Positions 17,506 to 24,651 of a DNA stretch of 64,000 nt are shown one piece after another. How positions within the stretch are numbered: position 1 is the stretch's first letter; each line of letters opens with the position of its first letter. The notes beneath the pieces were generated by a model. The model was given only the letters and a program-made list of their open reading frames with translations. It did not search any database and was not told where the DNA came from. A program made the position numbers and the translations under genes. The stretch is from Heliomicrobium gestii (GTDB lineage: Bacteria; Bacillota; Desulfitobacteriia; Heliobacteriales; Heliobacteriaceae): positions 62,001 to 126,000 of the forward strand of contig NZ_WXEX01000006.1 of assembly GCF_009877435.1 (NCBI RefSeq), given 5' to 3'.

Positions 17506-17533
17506 CTCGCTCGTCAGAGCGGCTACATGGTTA

Positions 17534-17560
17534 TTATCGTTGGACCCAGCAAATAAAAAA
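17534..17560 (-). promoter_or_regulatory. Probable sigma-28 promoter for flagellin 4
   Basis: The -10 AACGATAA (17541-17534) is identical to that of flagellin 3 and followed by the same TAA; at the 15-nt spacing the -35 slot reads TTTT instead of TAAA. Confidence 0.5.
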
Positions 17561-17682
17561 AAGGCGTCAATCGACGGAATGAGGCACTCACATCCGATTT
17601 TCGCCGCCGTTCTCTTTTTTTCATGCAAAGGGTGCTTTCGTTAAAAATCAAAATAGAATCGCAAGTGAACTTAAAAAATAAA

Positions 17683-17704
17683 AAGGCCGCTCTGGCGCGG
17701 CCTT
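17683..17704 (-). terminator. Terminator after csrA
   Basis: 8-bp stem AAGGCCGC / GCGGCCTT, 6-nt loop, followed on the minus strand by a T-rich run (TTTATTTTTT). It separates the flgM-to-csrA unit from the flagellins. Confidence 0.85.
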
Positions 17705-17747
17705 GAAAAACGCAAGATTTCATTCTTGTTTCCTGATTACGGTCAGG

Positions 17748-17999
17748 TTATTTTTCTTCCGCCTTGCCTGGCACAGCAAGCCCTCCGACAAGGCGGGCCA
17801 ACGCATCTGTGTTTCCGGCGATGGCAGCGGCCCGGTTCGCCTCTTCAATCGCTTCTAAAACTTCTTTCCGCAGGATGCGCACATCCTTGGGCGCCCGGAT
17901 GCCGATTTTGATCTGTTCCCCCCGAACTTCGAGGACAACAACCTCCACGTCATTCCCGATCAGCAGGGTGTCCCCGGCTTTGCGCGTAAGCACCAGCAT
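17748..17999 (-). CDS. csrA: Carbon storage regulator / flagellin translational repressor CsrA
   Basis: 83 aa. MLVLTRKAGDTLLIGNDVEV and IKIGIRAPKDVRILRKEV are the conserved CsrA beta-strands with the RNA-binding residues; the C-terminal helix is extended (EEANRAAAIAGN), as in Gram-positive CsrA that binds FliW. In B. subtilis CsrA binds GGA motifs in the hag leader and blocks translation until FliW sequesters it. All four flagellin leaders downstream carry a GGA-loop hairpin, so the same control is likely here. It follows fliW by 50 bp. Confidence 0.96.
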   Translation of the reverse strand: MLVLTRKAGDTLLIGNDVEVVVLEVRGEQIKIGIRAPKDVRILRKEVLEAIEEANRAAAIAGNTDALARLVGGLAVPGKAEEK

Positions 18000-18049
18000 T
18001 TCTCTTCTCCCCGTTTCTTAAACCGTCTCAGGCTTCCCCCAGGCCAACC

Positions 18050-18505
18050 CTATGAAGCCTCCAGTCGGTGGCGGGTCGAGTATTTTTCGTTATCGAGGAT
18101 CACCTGCCTGGCCAATCGCTTTTCCCGGTTGATGACGACAGGCGCCTTTAAATTGACACGGATATCCCTGGGATCATCCGTTACGGTAAAGATGACCAGG
18201 GTGAGCGCATCCTCTGATCGTCCAAGAGCCAGCTCCTGCTGGTCCGCCGCCGCCAGTTTGAACTCATAATCGGGAAAAAAGGCAAAGGGATCACCAGTCA
18301 GAAACTCGAGATCAGGGTTGTCCAAACTGCGCAAAAAGAAGAAGAGCCCTTTGTCTTCATAAGGGATGAGGATAAACCGTTTTTCTCTCTCAAATCCCGG
18401 CAAACCCTCTTCAAAACGGATGATGTCCTCGGGATGATATTCGACGGTTCCAAAGCGGCTCGAATGCACCTGCAATACAAACGCCTCCCCACTCCGCCTA
18501 TCCAT
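18050..18505 (-). CDS. fliW: Flagellar assembly factor FliW
   Basis: 151 aa. RFGTVEYHPEDIIRFEEGLP, GFEREKRFILIPYED and VNLKAPVVINREKRLARQVI are the conserved FliW blocks. FliW binds either flagellin or CsrA. When flagellin is exported, freed FliW takes CsrA off the flagellin mRNA, coupling synthesis to secretion. It stands next to csrA and just upstream of the flagellin genes. The first residues (MDRRSGEAFVLQ) are not conserved and the start could be a few codons later. Confidence 0.95.
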   Translation of the reverse strand: MDRRSGEAFVLQVHSSRFGTVEYHPEDIIRFEEGLPGFEREKRFILIPYEDKGLFFFLRSLDNPDLEFLTGDPFAFFPDYEFKLAAADQQELALGRSEDALTLVIFTVTDDPRDIRVNLKAPVVINREKRLARQVILDNEKYSTRHRLEAS

Positions 18506-18536
18506 GATGATGCAATCAACGCGCGAATGCCTCTCG

Positions 18537-19109
18537 CTAGACCTGAAGAGACAATTTCGGCGGCGGCGGAATTACTTTCACATACCCTTTCTGGACCACT
18601 TCGGTGATCACCCGGCTGGGTTGGTAATCTCCCTGCACCCGCCCTGGCGTCACATGGTAACGGATATCACCCGGCACGTACTGTGCGTCTACACGTCCGG
18701 GCTGATACTGAAACTGGGGACGGGCGCCGGGCAAACTGGCGATCGTAAGCTCGGGGCCTTCCGGGAATGCGTTCTCCCAGGCGATGTCGGGAATCGGATC
18801 GCTTCGATTCTCAATGGCGCCGATGCGATCCCCTTCTGCCGCCTTGCGCGCGATGTGCTCATAGCTGTACTGCATGGCCCGGGAGGCGAAATCCTCTTCG
18901 AGATCATTGCTGGTGCGATATCCGACACTTGCCCGCGCCGCCGTCTGATCGATCAGCACCCGCGGCGGTGTGCGGTTGAGCTCGACGCGCGGATTGGTAT
19001 GCTCGGCATCCAGCTTGGCCCACGTGTTGGTCAGTTCAAACCGGCGCGGTTGGGTATGGGACTGAATGCGGGTGAACTGTTGATCGATTTGAATTCTCGG
19101 CACATTCAT
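18537..19109 (-). CDS. DUF6470 (YviE-like) flagellar operon protein
   Basis: 190 aa, between flgL and fliW, exactly where yviE lies in Bacillus. The sequence has repeated short motifs of the kind PRIQIDQQFTRIQSHTQPRR and PGRVQGDYQPSRV, no signal peptide and no membrane segment. DUF6470 proteins are found in flagellar operons, but their function is not established. Position and overall pattern support the family; the 21-bp gap to flgL suggests one transcript. Confidence 0.82.
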   Translation of the reverse strand: MNVPRIQIDQQFTRIQSHTQPRRFELTNTWAKLDAEHTNPRVELNRTPPRVLIDQTAARASVGYRTSNDLEEDFASRAMQYSYEHIARKAAEGDRIGAIENRSDPIPDIAWENAFPEGPELTIASLPGARPQFQYQPGRVDAQYVPGDIRYHVTPGRVQGDYQPSRVITEVVQKGYVKVIPPPPKLSLQV

Positions 19110-19130
19110 CCCCGTTACCCTCCTCTCACC

Positions 19131-20024
19131 TTATCGGAGAAAGTCCACAAGGCTCGGCTGCAGGACCCGCGCCCCCGTCGACAGGGCGGAGCGGTACACG
19201 CTTTCCTGAGTTTTAAAGTCGGTGATCACCTGGGCCATATCGGCGTCTTCGACTTGAGCCAGTGTATTGGTCATCGTCAGTTTGAAGTTCTGGAGCCGGT
19301 TGTTGGTAAACTCAATCCGGTTCTCGCGGGCGCCGACAGAGGCCTGCTGCTCAAGCACCTTGTCGGCCAGCTTATCCAGTTGACCGAGATTGTTCGCCTG
19401 AGCGCCTGTCTTCAGGGTATTCGATACCGATTTAAGGAAGTTGAGCAGACCGTCATTGGCGCCGGTGCTGCTGTCGGCAAAGATGCGCTTTCCGATGGAA
19501 TTGATCGCCACCGTGGCCTTGGCGTCAATCTCCACAGCGATCTCTCCGTCATTGCCGTTCCATGTGTAAAAGCCCGTTCCGCCCACGACGGCCGGAGGGT
19601 TTCCCGTATTGGTTCCACCGAAGATATAACGTCCGCCGACGGTGGTATTGGCGATCTGGCTGACATGGTCGACGAGCTGATCCACTTCCTCCGCGATGGC
19701 CTGGCGGGACTCGGCCGTCGCCGTGTCCGTATTGGCCTCTTCCATCAAGGTGCGAACCCGGTGGATGACACTCGTGACTTCATTCAAGGCCGTATCGGTG
19801 TTGTCCAGCCACGTGCCGGCTTCCGTCGCGTTGTCCAGGTATTTGTTTGTCTGCAAGACAGCGCTCCGGTATGTCATCGTTTGCACCGACCCGACGGGAT
19901 CGTCCTGTGGCAACCGGTTCTTTTTTCCCGAGGTCAGCTGGTATTCCGATTTGTCCATGTCTCCCAAGATGCTATTGAGACTCCGCATAAACCCATTCGT
20001 CATCATCGCCTGGGTGATACGCAC
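19131..20024 (-). CDS. flgL: Flagellar hook-filament junction protein FlgL (HAP3)
   Basis: 297 aa, normal size. The N-terminal MRITQAMMTNGFMRSLN and QLTSGKKNRLPQDDPVG and the C-terminal helices (RNR-less variant ENRIEFTNNRLQNFKLTMT, ALSTGARVLQPSLVDFLR) are the flagellin-like D0/D1 ends of FlgL. FlgL and FlgK form the two junction rings between hook and filament. It follows flgK by 59 bp. Confidence 0.95.
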   Translation of the reverse strand: MRITQAMMTNGFMRSLNSILGDMDKSEYQLTSGKKNRLPQDDPVGSVQTMTYRSAVLQTNKYLDNATEAGTWLDNTDTALNEVTSVIHRVRTLMEEANTDTATAESRQAIAEEVDQLVDHVSQIANTTVGGRYIFGGTNTGNPPAVVGGTGFYTWNGNDGEIAVEIDAKATVAINSIGKRIFADSSTGANDGLLNFLKSVSNTLKTGAQANNLGQLDKLADKVLEQQASVGARENRIEFTNNRLQNFKLTMTNTLAQVEDADMAQVITDFKTQESVYRSALSTGARVLQPSLVDFLR

Positions 20025-20083
20025 CGCCTTTACCTCCTTCAGCGCTCACATCGCATTCGCAGAATCGTTATTCAAGGATTCTG

Positions 20084-22216
20084 TTATCGGCCAACGACGC
20101 CCAGATTGATCATCTTGTCAAGCATCTCGTCGACGGCGTTGATCATCCGCGCTGAGGCGTTATAGGCCTGTTGATAGCGGATCATGTTGGTGATCTCGTC
20201 GTCGAGGGAAACGCTGCTGACCGAATCCCGCTGGTTTCTCACCAAATCGGTCAGCGTCGTCTGGTTCTTCTCCATCCGGTCAGCCTGTTGACCGGAAACA
20301 CCCAAGTCCCCCGACACGGTCCGGTAGTAATCGTCAACGGTCGACGGCTGGGGAAACTCGTCTAGTTTTTTGTACTTCAACTGGGACAACTGCAATGAGT
20401 TGTCTGAATTGCCCTCATAAGGGATAGCCGTCGTCGGCGGGGGCGTCTTGCTGATGTCCGAACGGGCGGCCGCAATTTTGGATGAGTTGTCGAGAAGCGG
20501 GTTGACAATCATGTTCTCCATGTTTGTCGGGTCAACATACGTGGAGTTCGTTTGATAAGCCGTAGCATCCACAAAAAACCGAATCCCGCTCGGTCCGAGC
20601 ACCTTGTTGGGGCTTTTTTTAATATCCTCCAGCGATACGCCTTCCATATGCTTTTTGTTCAGTTCGGCGCTGAAGACGGTGGCCATCTTGTTCAGCTTCC
20701 GCCGGATGTCGGCGATCATGCCTTCGCGCTTGGAGATCTGTACGTCGACATTTGACCCGGACGCGCCGTTGAGATTGAGGACAAGTCCGTTCGCCAAGGT
20801 CACCTGATTGCCGCTGACCGAAGATACGGCGACGCTCTGCGTCACGCCACCGCCCACATCAAGGGTGACAGGACTGGAAATCACCACATTGGAGCCGCCG
20901 GCGCTGCTGTTAGAGCTAATCAGCGCGGGAGTGGCGGCGTCATCATACCGGTCCAACTTGAAGGTCTTGCTGCCGGCATCGACCGCTGTCAATTGGATCG
21001 TTGTTCCTGACACGGTGGCCGTAACCCCGGTATGGCTGGTCAGCGCGTTAAACTTGGCAGCCACATCATCGATGGTGTCTGAAGAAGCGACTTGAAACTG
21101 GCAAAGGGCGCCATCGGTTCCCGTTATCTTGTAGGTCTCGCTATGACCCGTGGACGGCGCTGTGTAGGTCATCGCAGGCAAAGCCGCATTGGTCCCCGCT
21201 GACGTAATATTCAGCTTGTAGGTGCCGACGACGGTGCTGGCCGTCACATCGACAACCTGCGCGGCGCTCGGGTTGCTCACCTTCGCCTGCCAATCAAAAT
21301 TATCGGAACCGAAGCGGGAACTGTACCCGGCAGGAACCATGGTTCCTCGGGATTCAAGGATCCCCCTCAGTGCGCCGCTGTTCGGCAACGCCACCATGCC
21401 GCTGTCCCACTTAAGTTCATAGAGGCTCTTGCCGTTCGCGTCGGGGCTGTCGACAACCATCAGCTTTTTGGTCGAACCGCCCGAAACAAGGGTCCCGTTG
21501 CCGCCTCCCACGCTGACCATGCCCGATTTATCTTCTGAGACGGTGATATCGATGAGCGAGGACAACTTGTCGAGGAGCAGATCCCGCTTGTCCCGCAGAT
21601 CGTTCGCCTTGTCGCCGGACACCTCAATGGCCTGGATCTGATTGTTCAGGTCGGCGATCTGTCCGGAATAGGAGTTGATCGTATCCACCGTCGACATCAG
21701 CTTGTCGTTCAAGTCCGTTTCCAATTGAGTGACCTGGCGGCTGATATGGGAAAAGGTTTCCGCAACGGCTTTGCCCCGCTCAACGACGACACCGCGCGCC
21801 GCCGGTTGTTCCGGGTGAGCCGTCAAGTCCTCCCAACCCTGCCAAAACTGGTCCATCACCTGGGACAGACCGGTGTTGGTTTCCTCACTCAAAATCGATT
21901 GAATTTTTACCAGTGTGTCCGATTGAACACCCCAGTAGCCGAGAGCGCGGTTTTCGTTGCGGTACTGCATGTCAAGGAAGCTGTCGCGGTACCGCTTGAT
22001 CTGGTCGACATTCACACCGGTTCCGATCTGTCCGGCATAGCTTGCGCGATGCATGGACGGTTGAAAAAGCGACGGCGTCGTGCCCAGAACGGCCGTCTGC
22101 CGAGAGTATCCCTCTGTCCCCGAGTTGGTAACGTTATGGCCGGTCACGTCAAGTCCGGTTTTGTTGGCCATCAGACCCCGACGGGCAATCTCAAGGCCAA
22201 AAAAAGTAGACGGCAT
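20084..22216 (-). CDS. flgK: Flagellar hook-filament junction protein FlgK (HAP1)
   Basis: 710 aa, larger than the Bacillus protein (about 500 aa). The N-terminus (FGLEIARRGLMANKTGLDV, TGHNVTNSGTEGYSRQ) is the classical FlgK rod-domain start, and the C-terminus ends with VSLDDEITNMIRYQQAYNAS, as in FlgK and other axial proteins. The extra length lies in a Thr/Ser-rich middle (about residues 300-500), probably an outer domain exposed on the junction. It is exported by the flagellar type III apparatus. Confidence 0.95.
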   Translation of the reverse strand: MPSTFFGLEIARRGLMANKTGLDVTGHNVTNSGTEGYSRQTAVLGTTPSLFQPSMHRASYAGQIGTGVNVDQIKRYRDSFLDMQYRNENRALGYWGVQSDTLVKIQSILSEETNTGLSQVMDQFWQGWEDLTAHPEQPAARGVVVERGKAVAETFSHISRQVTQLETDLNDKLMSTVDTINSYSGQIADLNNQIQAIEVSGDKANDLRDKRDLLLDKLSSLIDITVSEDKSGMVSVGGGNGTLVSGGSTKKLMVVDSPDANGKSLYELKWDSGMVALPNSGALRGILESRGTMVPAGYSSRFGSDNFDWQAKVSNPSAAQVVDVTASTVVGTYKLNITSAGTNAALPAMTYTAPSTGHSETYKITGTDGALCQFQVASSDTIDDVAAKFNALTSHTGVTATVSGTTIQLTAVDAGSKTFKLDRYDDAATPALISSNSSAGGSNVVISSPVTLDVGGGVTQSVAVSSVSGNQVTLANGLVLNLNGASGSNVDVQISKREGMIADIRRKLNKMATVFSAELNKKHMEGVSLEDIKKSPNKVLGPSGIRFFVDATAYQTNSTYVDPTNMENMIVNPLLDNSSKIAAARSDISKTPPPTTAIPYEGNSDNSLQLSQLKYKKLDEFPQPSTVDDYYRTVSGDLGVSGQQADRMEKNQTTLTDLVRNQRDSVSSVSLDDEITNMIRYQQAYNASARMINAVDEMLDKMINLGVVGR

Positions 22217-22292
22217 GGCGATCCTCCCATCGCAAATCGGTATCGTGGCGCTGTCCTGTGGTCAATGGGCGCCCCAATAATGACCGAAGTAT

Positions 22293-22835
22293 TCAAATCT
22301 TACGGTTGATCAAAGAGCGTGTGATCGCTTCGCCGTCTCCCTGCGGTCCATAGGCGGGCGCCGGCGCCTCTGTCGCGCGCCGCAGCATATCGTAGTAGGT
22401 ATCGTAAAACTGCAACGATTTTTCAATCAGCTCTTTGTTGCGCTGATTCTGCCGCTCCAGTTCCAACACCGTAGTGTTGATGTCGCTTCGCAATCTGTCC
22501 AACCGTTCCTGTCCTTGGGGGGGCAATCGGTCAAACAGGTCGGAGAGGCGGGCGTCGTCGGCCATGCCCATGCGCGCGAGCAGAGCAACCGTAACCTGCT
22601 GCCGCTGTTTTTCCACCAGTCCGGACTGCAGAATCAAGGTGTTCTCGGCGTCGGTGAGCTTTTGAATCTCCGCCACATCTGCCTTCACCAGCGATTGTTC
22701 TTTCTTCTGGGCCAATGCATTCAGCCCCTTCAGCAACCGGTGGTGCATCTCCAACAGTTGCACCACTTGCTCAAAAAGGCCCTCTTGGGTGTCTGTCCCC
22801 GCGACACCCAAGGGGACCTGCTGATTCGAAGGCAT
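22293..22835 (-). CDS. flgN: FlgN-family export chaperone
   Basis: 180 aa. Long amphipathic helices with heptads (LLEMHHRLLKGLNALAQKKE, EIQKLTDAENTLILQ, RQQVTVALLARMG, VLELERQNQRNKELIEKSLQ) match FlgN, the chaperone that keeps FlgK and FlgL soluble before export. It follows flgM by 17 bp and precedes flgK, the canonical order. The N-terminal 16 residues are not conserved. Confidence 0.9.
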   Translation of the reverse strand: MPSNQQVPLGVAGTDTQEGLFEQVVQLLEMHHRLLKGLNALAQKKEQSLVKADVAEIQKLTDAENTLILQSGLVEKQRQQVTVALLARMGMADDARLSDLFDRLPPQGQERLDRLRSDINTTVLELERQNQRNKELIEKSLQFYDTYYDMLRRATEAPAPAYGPQGDGEAITRSLINRKI

Positions 22836-22852
22836 ACGTCCTCACCTTTTTC

Positions 22853-23161
22853 TTATTCCAGGTCGGTTTGGTCGGCCAAACTGCGACCCAGCATTTTTTC
22901 GGCGATCTGTTCCCCCGTCACATGGTAGGCGCCGGAACGCAGGGCTTCGCTGAGGGAGGCCACCCGGTCGGCCCGCACCTCCGGCGCTTCCCGCATCGCT
23001 TTTAAGCTCGCCTGCAGGAGTCGTGCCTCATCGGAGACATTCAGGGAGTCTCGGCGCCAGCCTTGCCCATTCTCCGTTTCCTGCACATTTTTTGATTTAT
23101 CGACCCGTTTCGCTCCATAGACCTGGAGCGCATGTTGGATCTGGTTCGATGAGATGATCAT
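22853..23161 (-). CDS. flgM: Anti-sigma-28 factor FlgM
   Basis: About 102 aa from the ATG at 23161 (M-I-I-S-S-N), chosen because GGGGGTGG stands upstream. The C-terminal half, with DSLNVSDEARLLQASLKAMR and RVASLSEALRSGAYHVTGEQ, is the FlgM domain that holds sigma-28 until the hook is complete. The N-terminal part is disordered-looking, as expected. A sigma-28-type promoter lies about 60 nt upstream, giving the usual auto-feedback. Confidence 0.93.
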   Translation of the reverse strand: MIISSNQIQHALQVYGAKRVDKSKNVQETENGQGWRRDSLNVSDEARLLQASLKAMREAPEVRADRVASLSEALRSGAYHVTGEQIAEKMLGRSLADQTDLE

Positions 23162-23220
23162 CGCTGCCACCCCCGCCATCTATCGGAAGCCTGTTGCTTC
23201 TATGCGTTACTCACTTTCTA

Positions 23221-23248
23221 GTATCGTTGCCGCCGCGCGAAAACTTTA
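23221..23248 (-). promoter_or_regulatory. Sigma-28-type promoter for flgM-flgN-flgK-flgL
   Basis: TAAA at 23248-23245, 16 nt, then AACGATAC at 23228-23221 on the minus strand; the -10 matches the flagellin promoters at seven of eight positions. Confidence 0.6.
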
Positions 23249-23289
23249 GCGCCAGGCATGCGATTGATCGCAAAGGATAAAAAGAACAA

Positions 23290-23312
23290 AAAACCGGCCC
23301 AACACCGGTTTT
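23290..23312 (-). terminator. Terminator after yvyF homologue
   Basis: 8-bp stem AAAACCGG / CCGGTTTT with a 7-nt loop, continuing into a T run on the minus strand, 17 nt after the stop at 23329. It separates the yvyF and flgM transcription units. Confidence 0.85.
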
Positions 23313-23328
23313 CTGAACGGATCAGATC

Positions 23329-23745
23329 TTAGTCTTTCATGTCTGCCGTGAACATCTTGTCCTTGGGACGACTCTTCGTCTCGCGCTCCCCAGGCGAGGA
23401 GGGTCGGAGGGAGCCGGCCGCTTTTTGCAGTTCCTTCGCCAGGGCGCCCTGACAGGATGGGCACAGTGTGCCGCTGCTGATCGGCGCATCGCATCGCTCA
23501 CAATGCAGACTGGCGCCCTGGAGTTGAGACGCTTCGATCCGCCCTTCTTTGATGAACTGGAGGACCGTATCCTCATCCACCTCGGTGGCGGCGATCACCT
23601 CAAGCAATGTCGCACCGGGATGATCCCGGAGGAATTCCCTCACCCGTTCATACTTTTCCTCATCTTCGCGAACACATACCGGGCAGATCCGGCGGCCCTG
23701 GGGAACGAAAATCCGGTTGCAGCGCGGACAGTTTCTCACGTTCAT
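23329..23745 (-). CDS. YvyF/TIGR03826-type flagellar operon zinc-finger protein
   Basis: 138 aa. Two zinc-ribbon knuckles, CPRCNRIF...CPVC near the N-terminus and CERCDAPISSGTLCPSC near the C-terminus, flank a helical segment (KYERVREFLRDHPGATLLEV, VDEDTVLQFIKEGRIEAS) that looks like a helix-turn-helix. This layout is that of the TIGR03826 (YvyF) flagellar operon proteins that lie between comFC and flgM in Bacillus. Function is unknown in this family; DNA or protein binding is likely. It lies 84 bp downstream of comFC on the same strand. Confidence 0.88.
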   Translation of the reverse strand: MNVRNCPRCNRIFVPQGRRICPVCVREDEEKYERVREFLRDHPGATLLEVIAATEVDEDTVLQFIKEGRIEASQLQGASLHCERCDAPISSGTLCPSCQGALAKELQKAAGSLRPSSPGERETKSRPKDKMFTADMKD

Positions 23746-23835
23746 CTAGGTCACCCGCTCTCGACTTTTTTCCATTATATCTGAAAAGGGGGAAGGGCGA
23801 CAATAGGCCTAATGGTGGGTCTCTAAAGGCAATGA

Positions 23836-24648
23836 TTATACCCCCATGCCGGCTGCGGCCGTGAGCGCGTACACCTGCCGAACCCCCCACTGCTGAAGCG
23901 TCTGAGCGGCCTCCTGCACCGTGGCGCCGGTGGTGTAGACGTCATCGACAAGGATGACCGCCGATGGCGACGCCAGTAAAGACGATTTCAAGGGATTCTC
24001 CTGTCTTTCGTCTCCCTCCGGAGGCGCTTGGACAAAAAACTGTCCGCGCAGGTTGCGCAACCGTTCCTGCCGGCTGAGGCGCGCTTGGGCCGTCCGGTCT
24101 TCGCGACGGCCCAACAGGTCGGCGACAGGAAACCCGGTGGCGTCGGCGACGGCTTCGGCCAACAACTGGGCCTGGTTAAAGTTTCGCCGGTAAAGCTTTT
24201 CCGGATGCAACGGAATCGGTGTCAAAACAGCCGCCTTTAACTCCCCCCAAGCGCTGTGCCAGGAATTGCCGGGGACATGGTCCCACAGCCGTTCCGCCAT
24301 CAATCGTCCAAGGGGACGGGCGACGCCGCGAAAGCCCTGGTACTTGAGGTCGTGGACGCACTGCCGGAGCAGCCCTTCGTAGGGTCCGATGCTCCAGGCC
24401 TGCAAAAAGCAGGGTTCCCGCAGGCGACAGTCGACACAACGGCCCTCTGCTTGCACATACTTGCCGCAGCGATTGCAGCGCGCCAGCCCCATCCGGCTGG
24501 TTTCGATCGCCCTCAGGCAGCGCCGGCAGAGGCCGAGCCGGCCTGCGCCCCCTAATGTGATCGCCTGCCGGCAGAAGAGGCAGTCCGGCGCCGGCGGAAA
24601 CAAGGTGTCCAGGGAAAAAAGATCGCTGATCTTGAAGGAAGCGCCCAT
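23836..24648 (-). CDS. comFC: ComFC-type phosphoribosyltransferase-like competence protein
   Basis: 270 aa. The N-terminus has a double zinc-finger (CLFC...CRRC and CNRCGKYV...CVDC), and the C-terminus a PRPP-binding loop AVILVDDVYTTGATVQEA typical of type I phosphoribosyltransferases. YEGLLRQCVHDLKYQGF and RNFNQAQLLAEAVA are standard ComFC blocks. ComFC works with the ComFA ATPase in DNA uptake during transformation. The comFA gene ends 4 bp before this start, so they are co-transcribed. Confidence 0.93.
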   Translation of the reverse strand: MGASFKISDLFSLDTLFPPAPDCLFCRQAITLGGAGRLGLCRRCLRAIETSRMGLARCNRCGKYVQAEGRCVDCRLREPCFLQAWSIGPYEGLLRQCVHDLKYQGFRGVARPLGRLMAERLWDHVPGNSWHSAWGELKAAVLTPIPLHPEKLYRRNFNQAQLLAEAVADATGFPVADLLGRREDRTAQARLSRQERLRNLRGQFFVQAPPEGDERQENPLKSSLLASPSAVILVDDVYTTGATVQEAAQTLQQWGVRQVYALTAAAGMGV

Positions 24649-24651
24649 GGG

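Noticed and set aside
17523-17723. 66-codon minus-strand frame between csrA and flagellin 4
   Set aside because: It runs across the csrA terminator and the flagellin promoter and has no ribosome site.
18504-20165. 553-codon plus-strand open frame opposite DUF6470 and flgL
   Set aside because: Antisense to well-recognised flagellar genes; the protein has no recognisable domain and the frame is open because of codon bias on the other strand.
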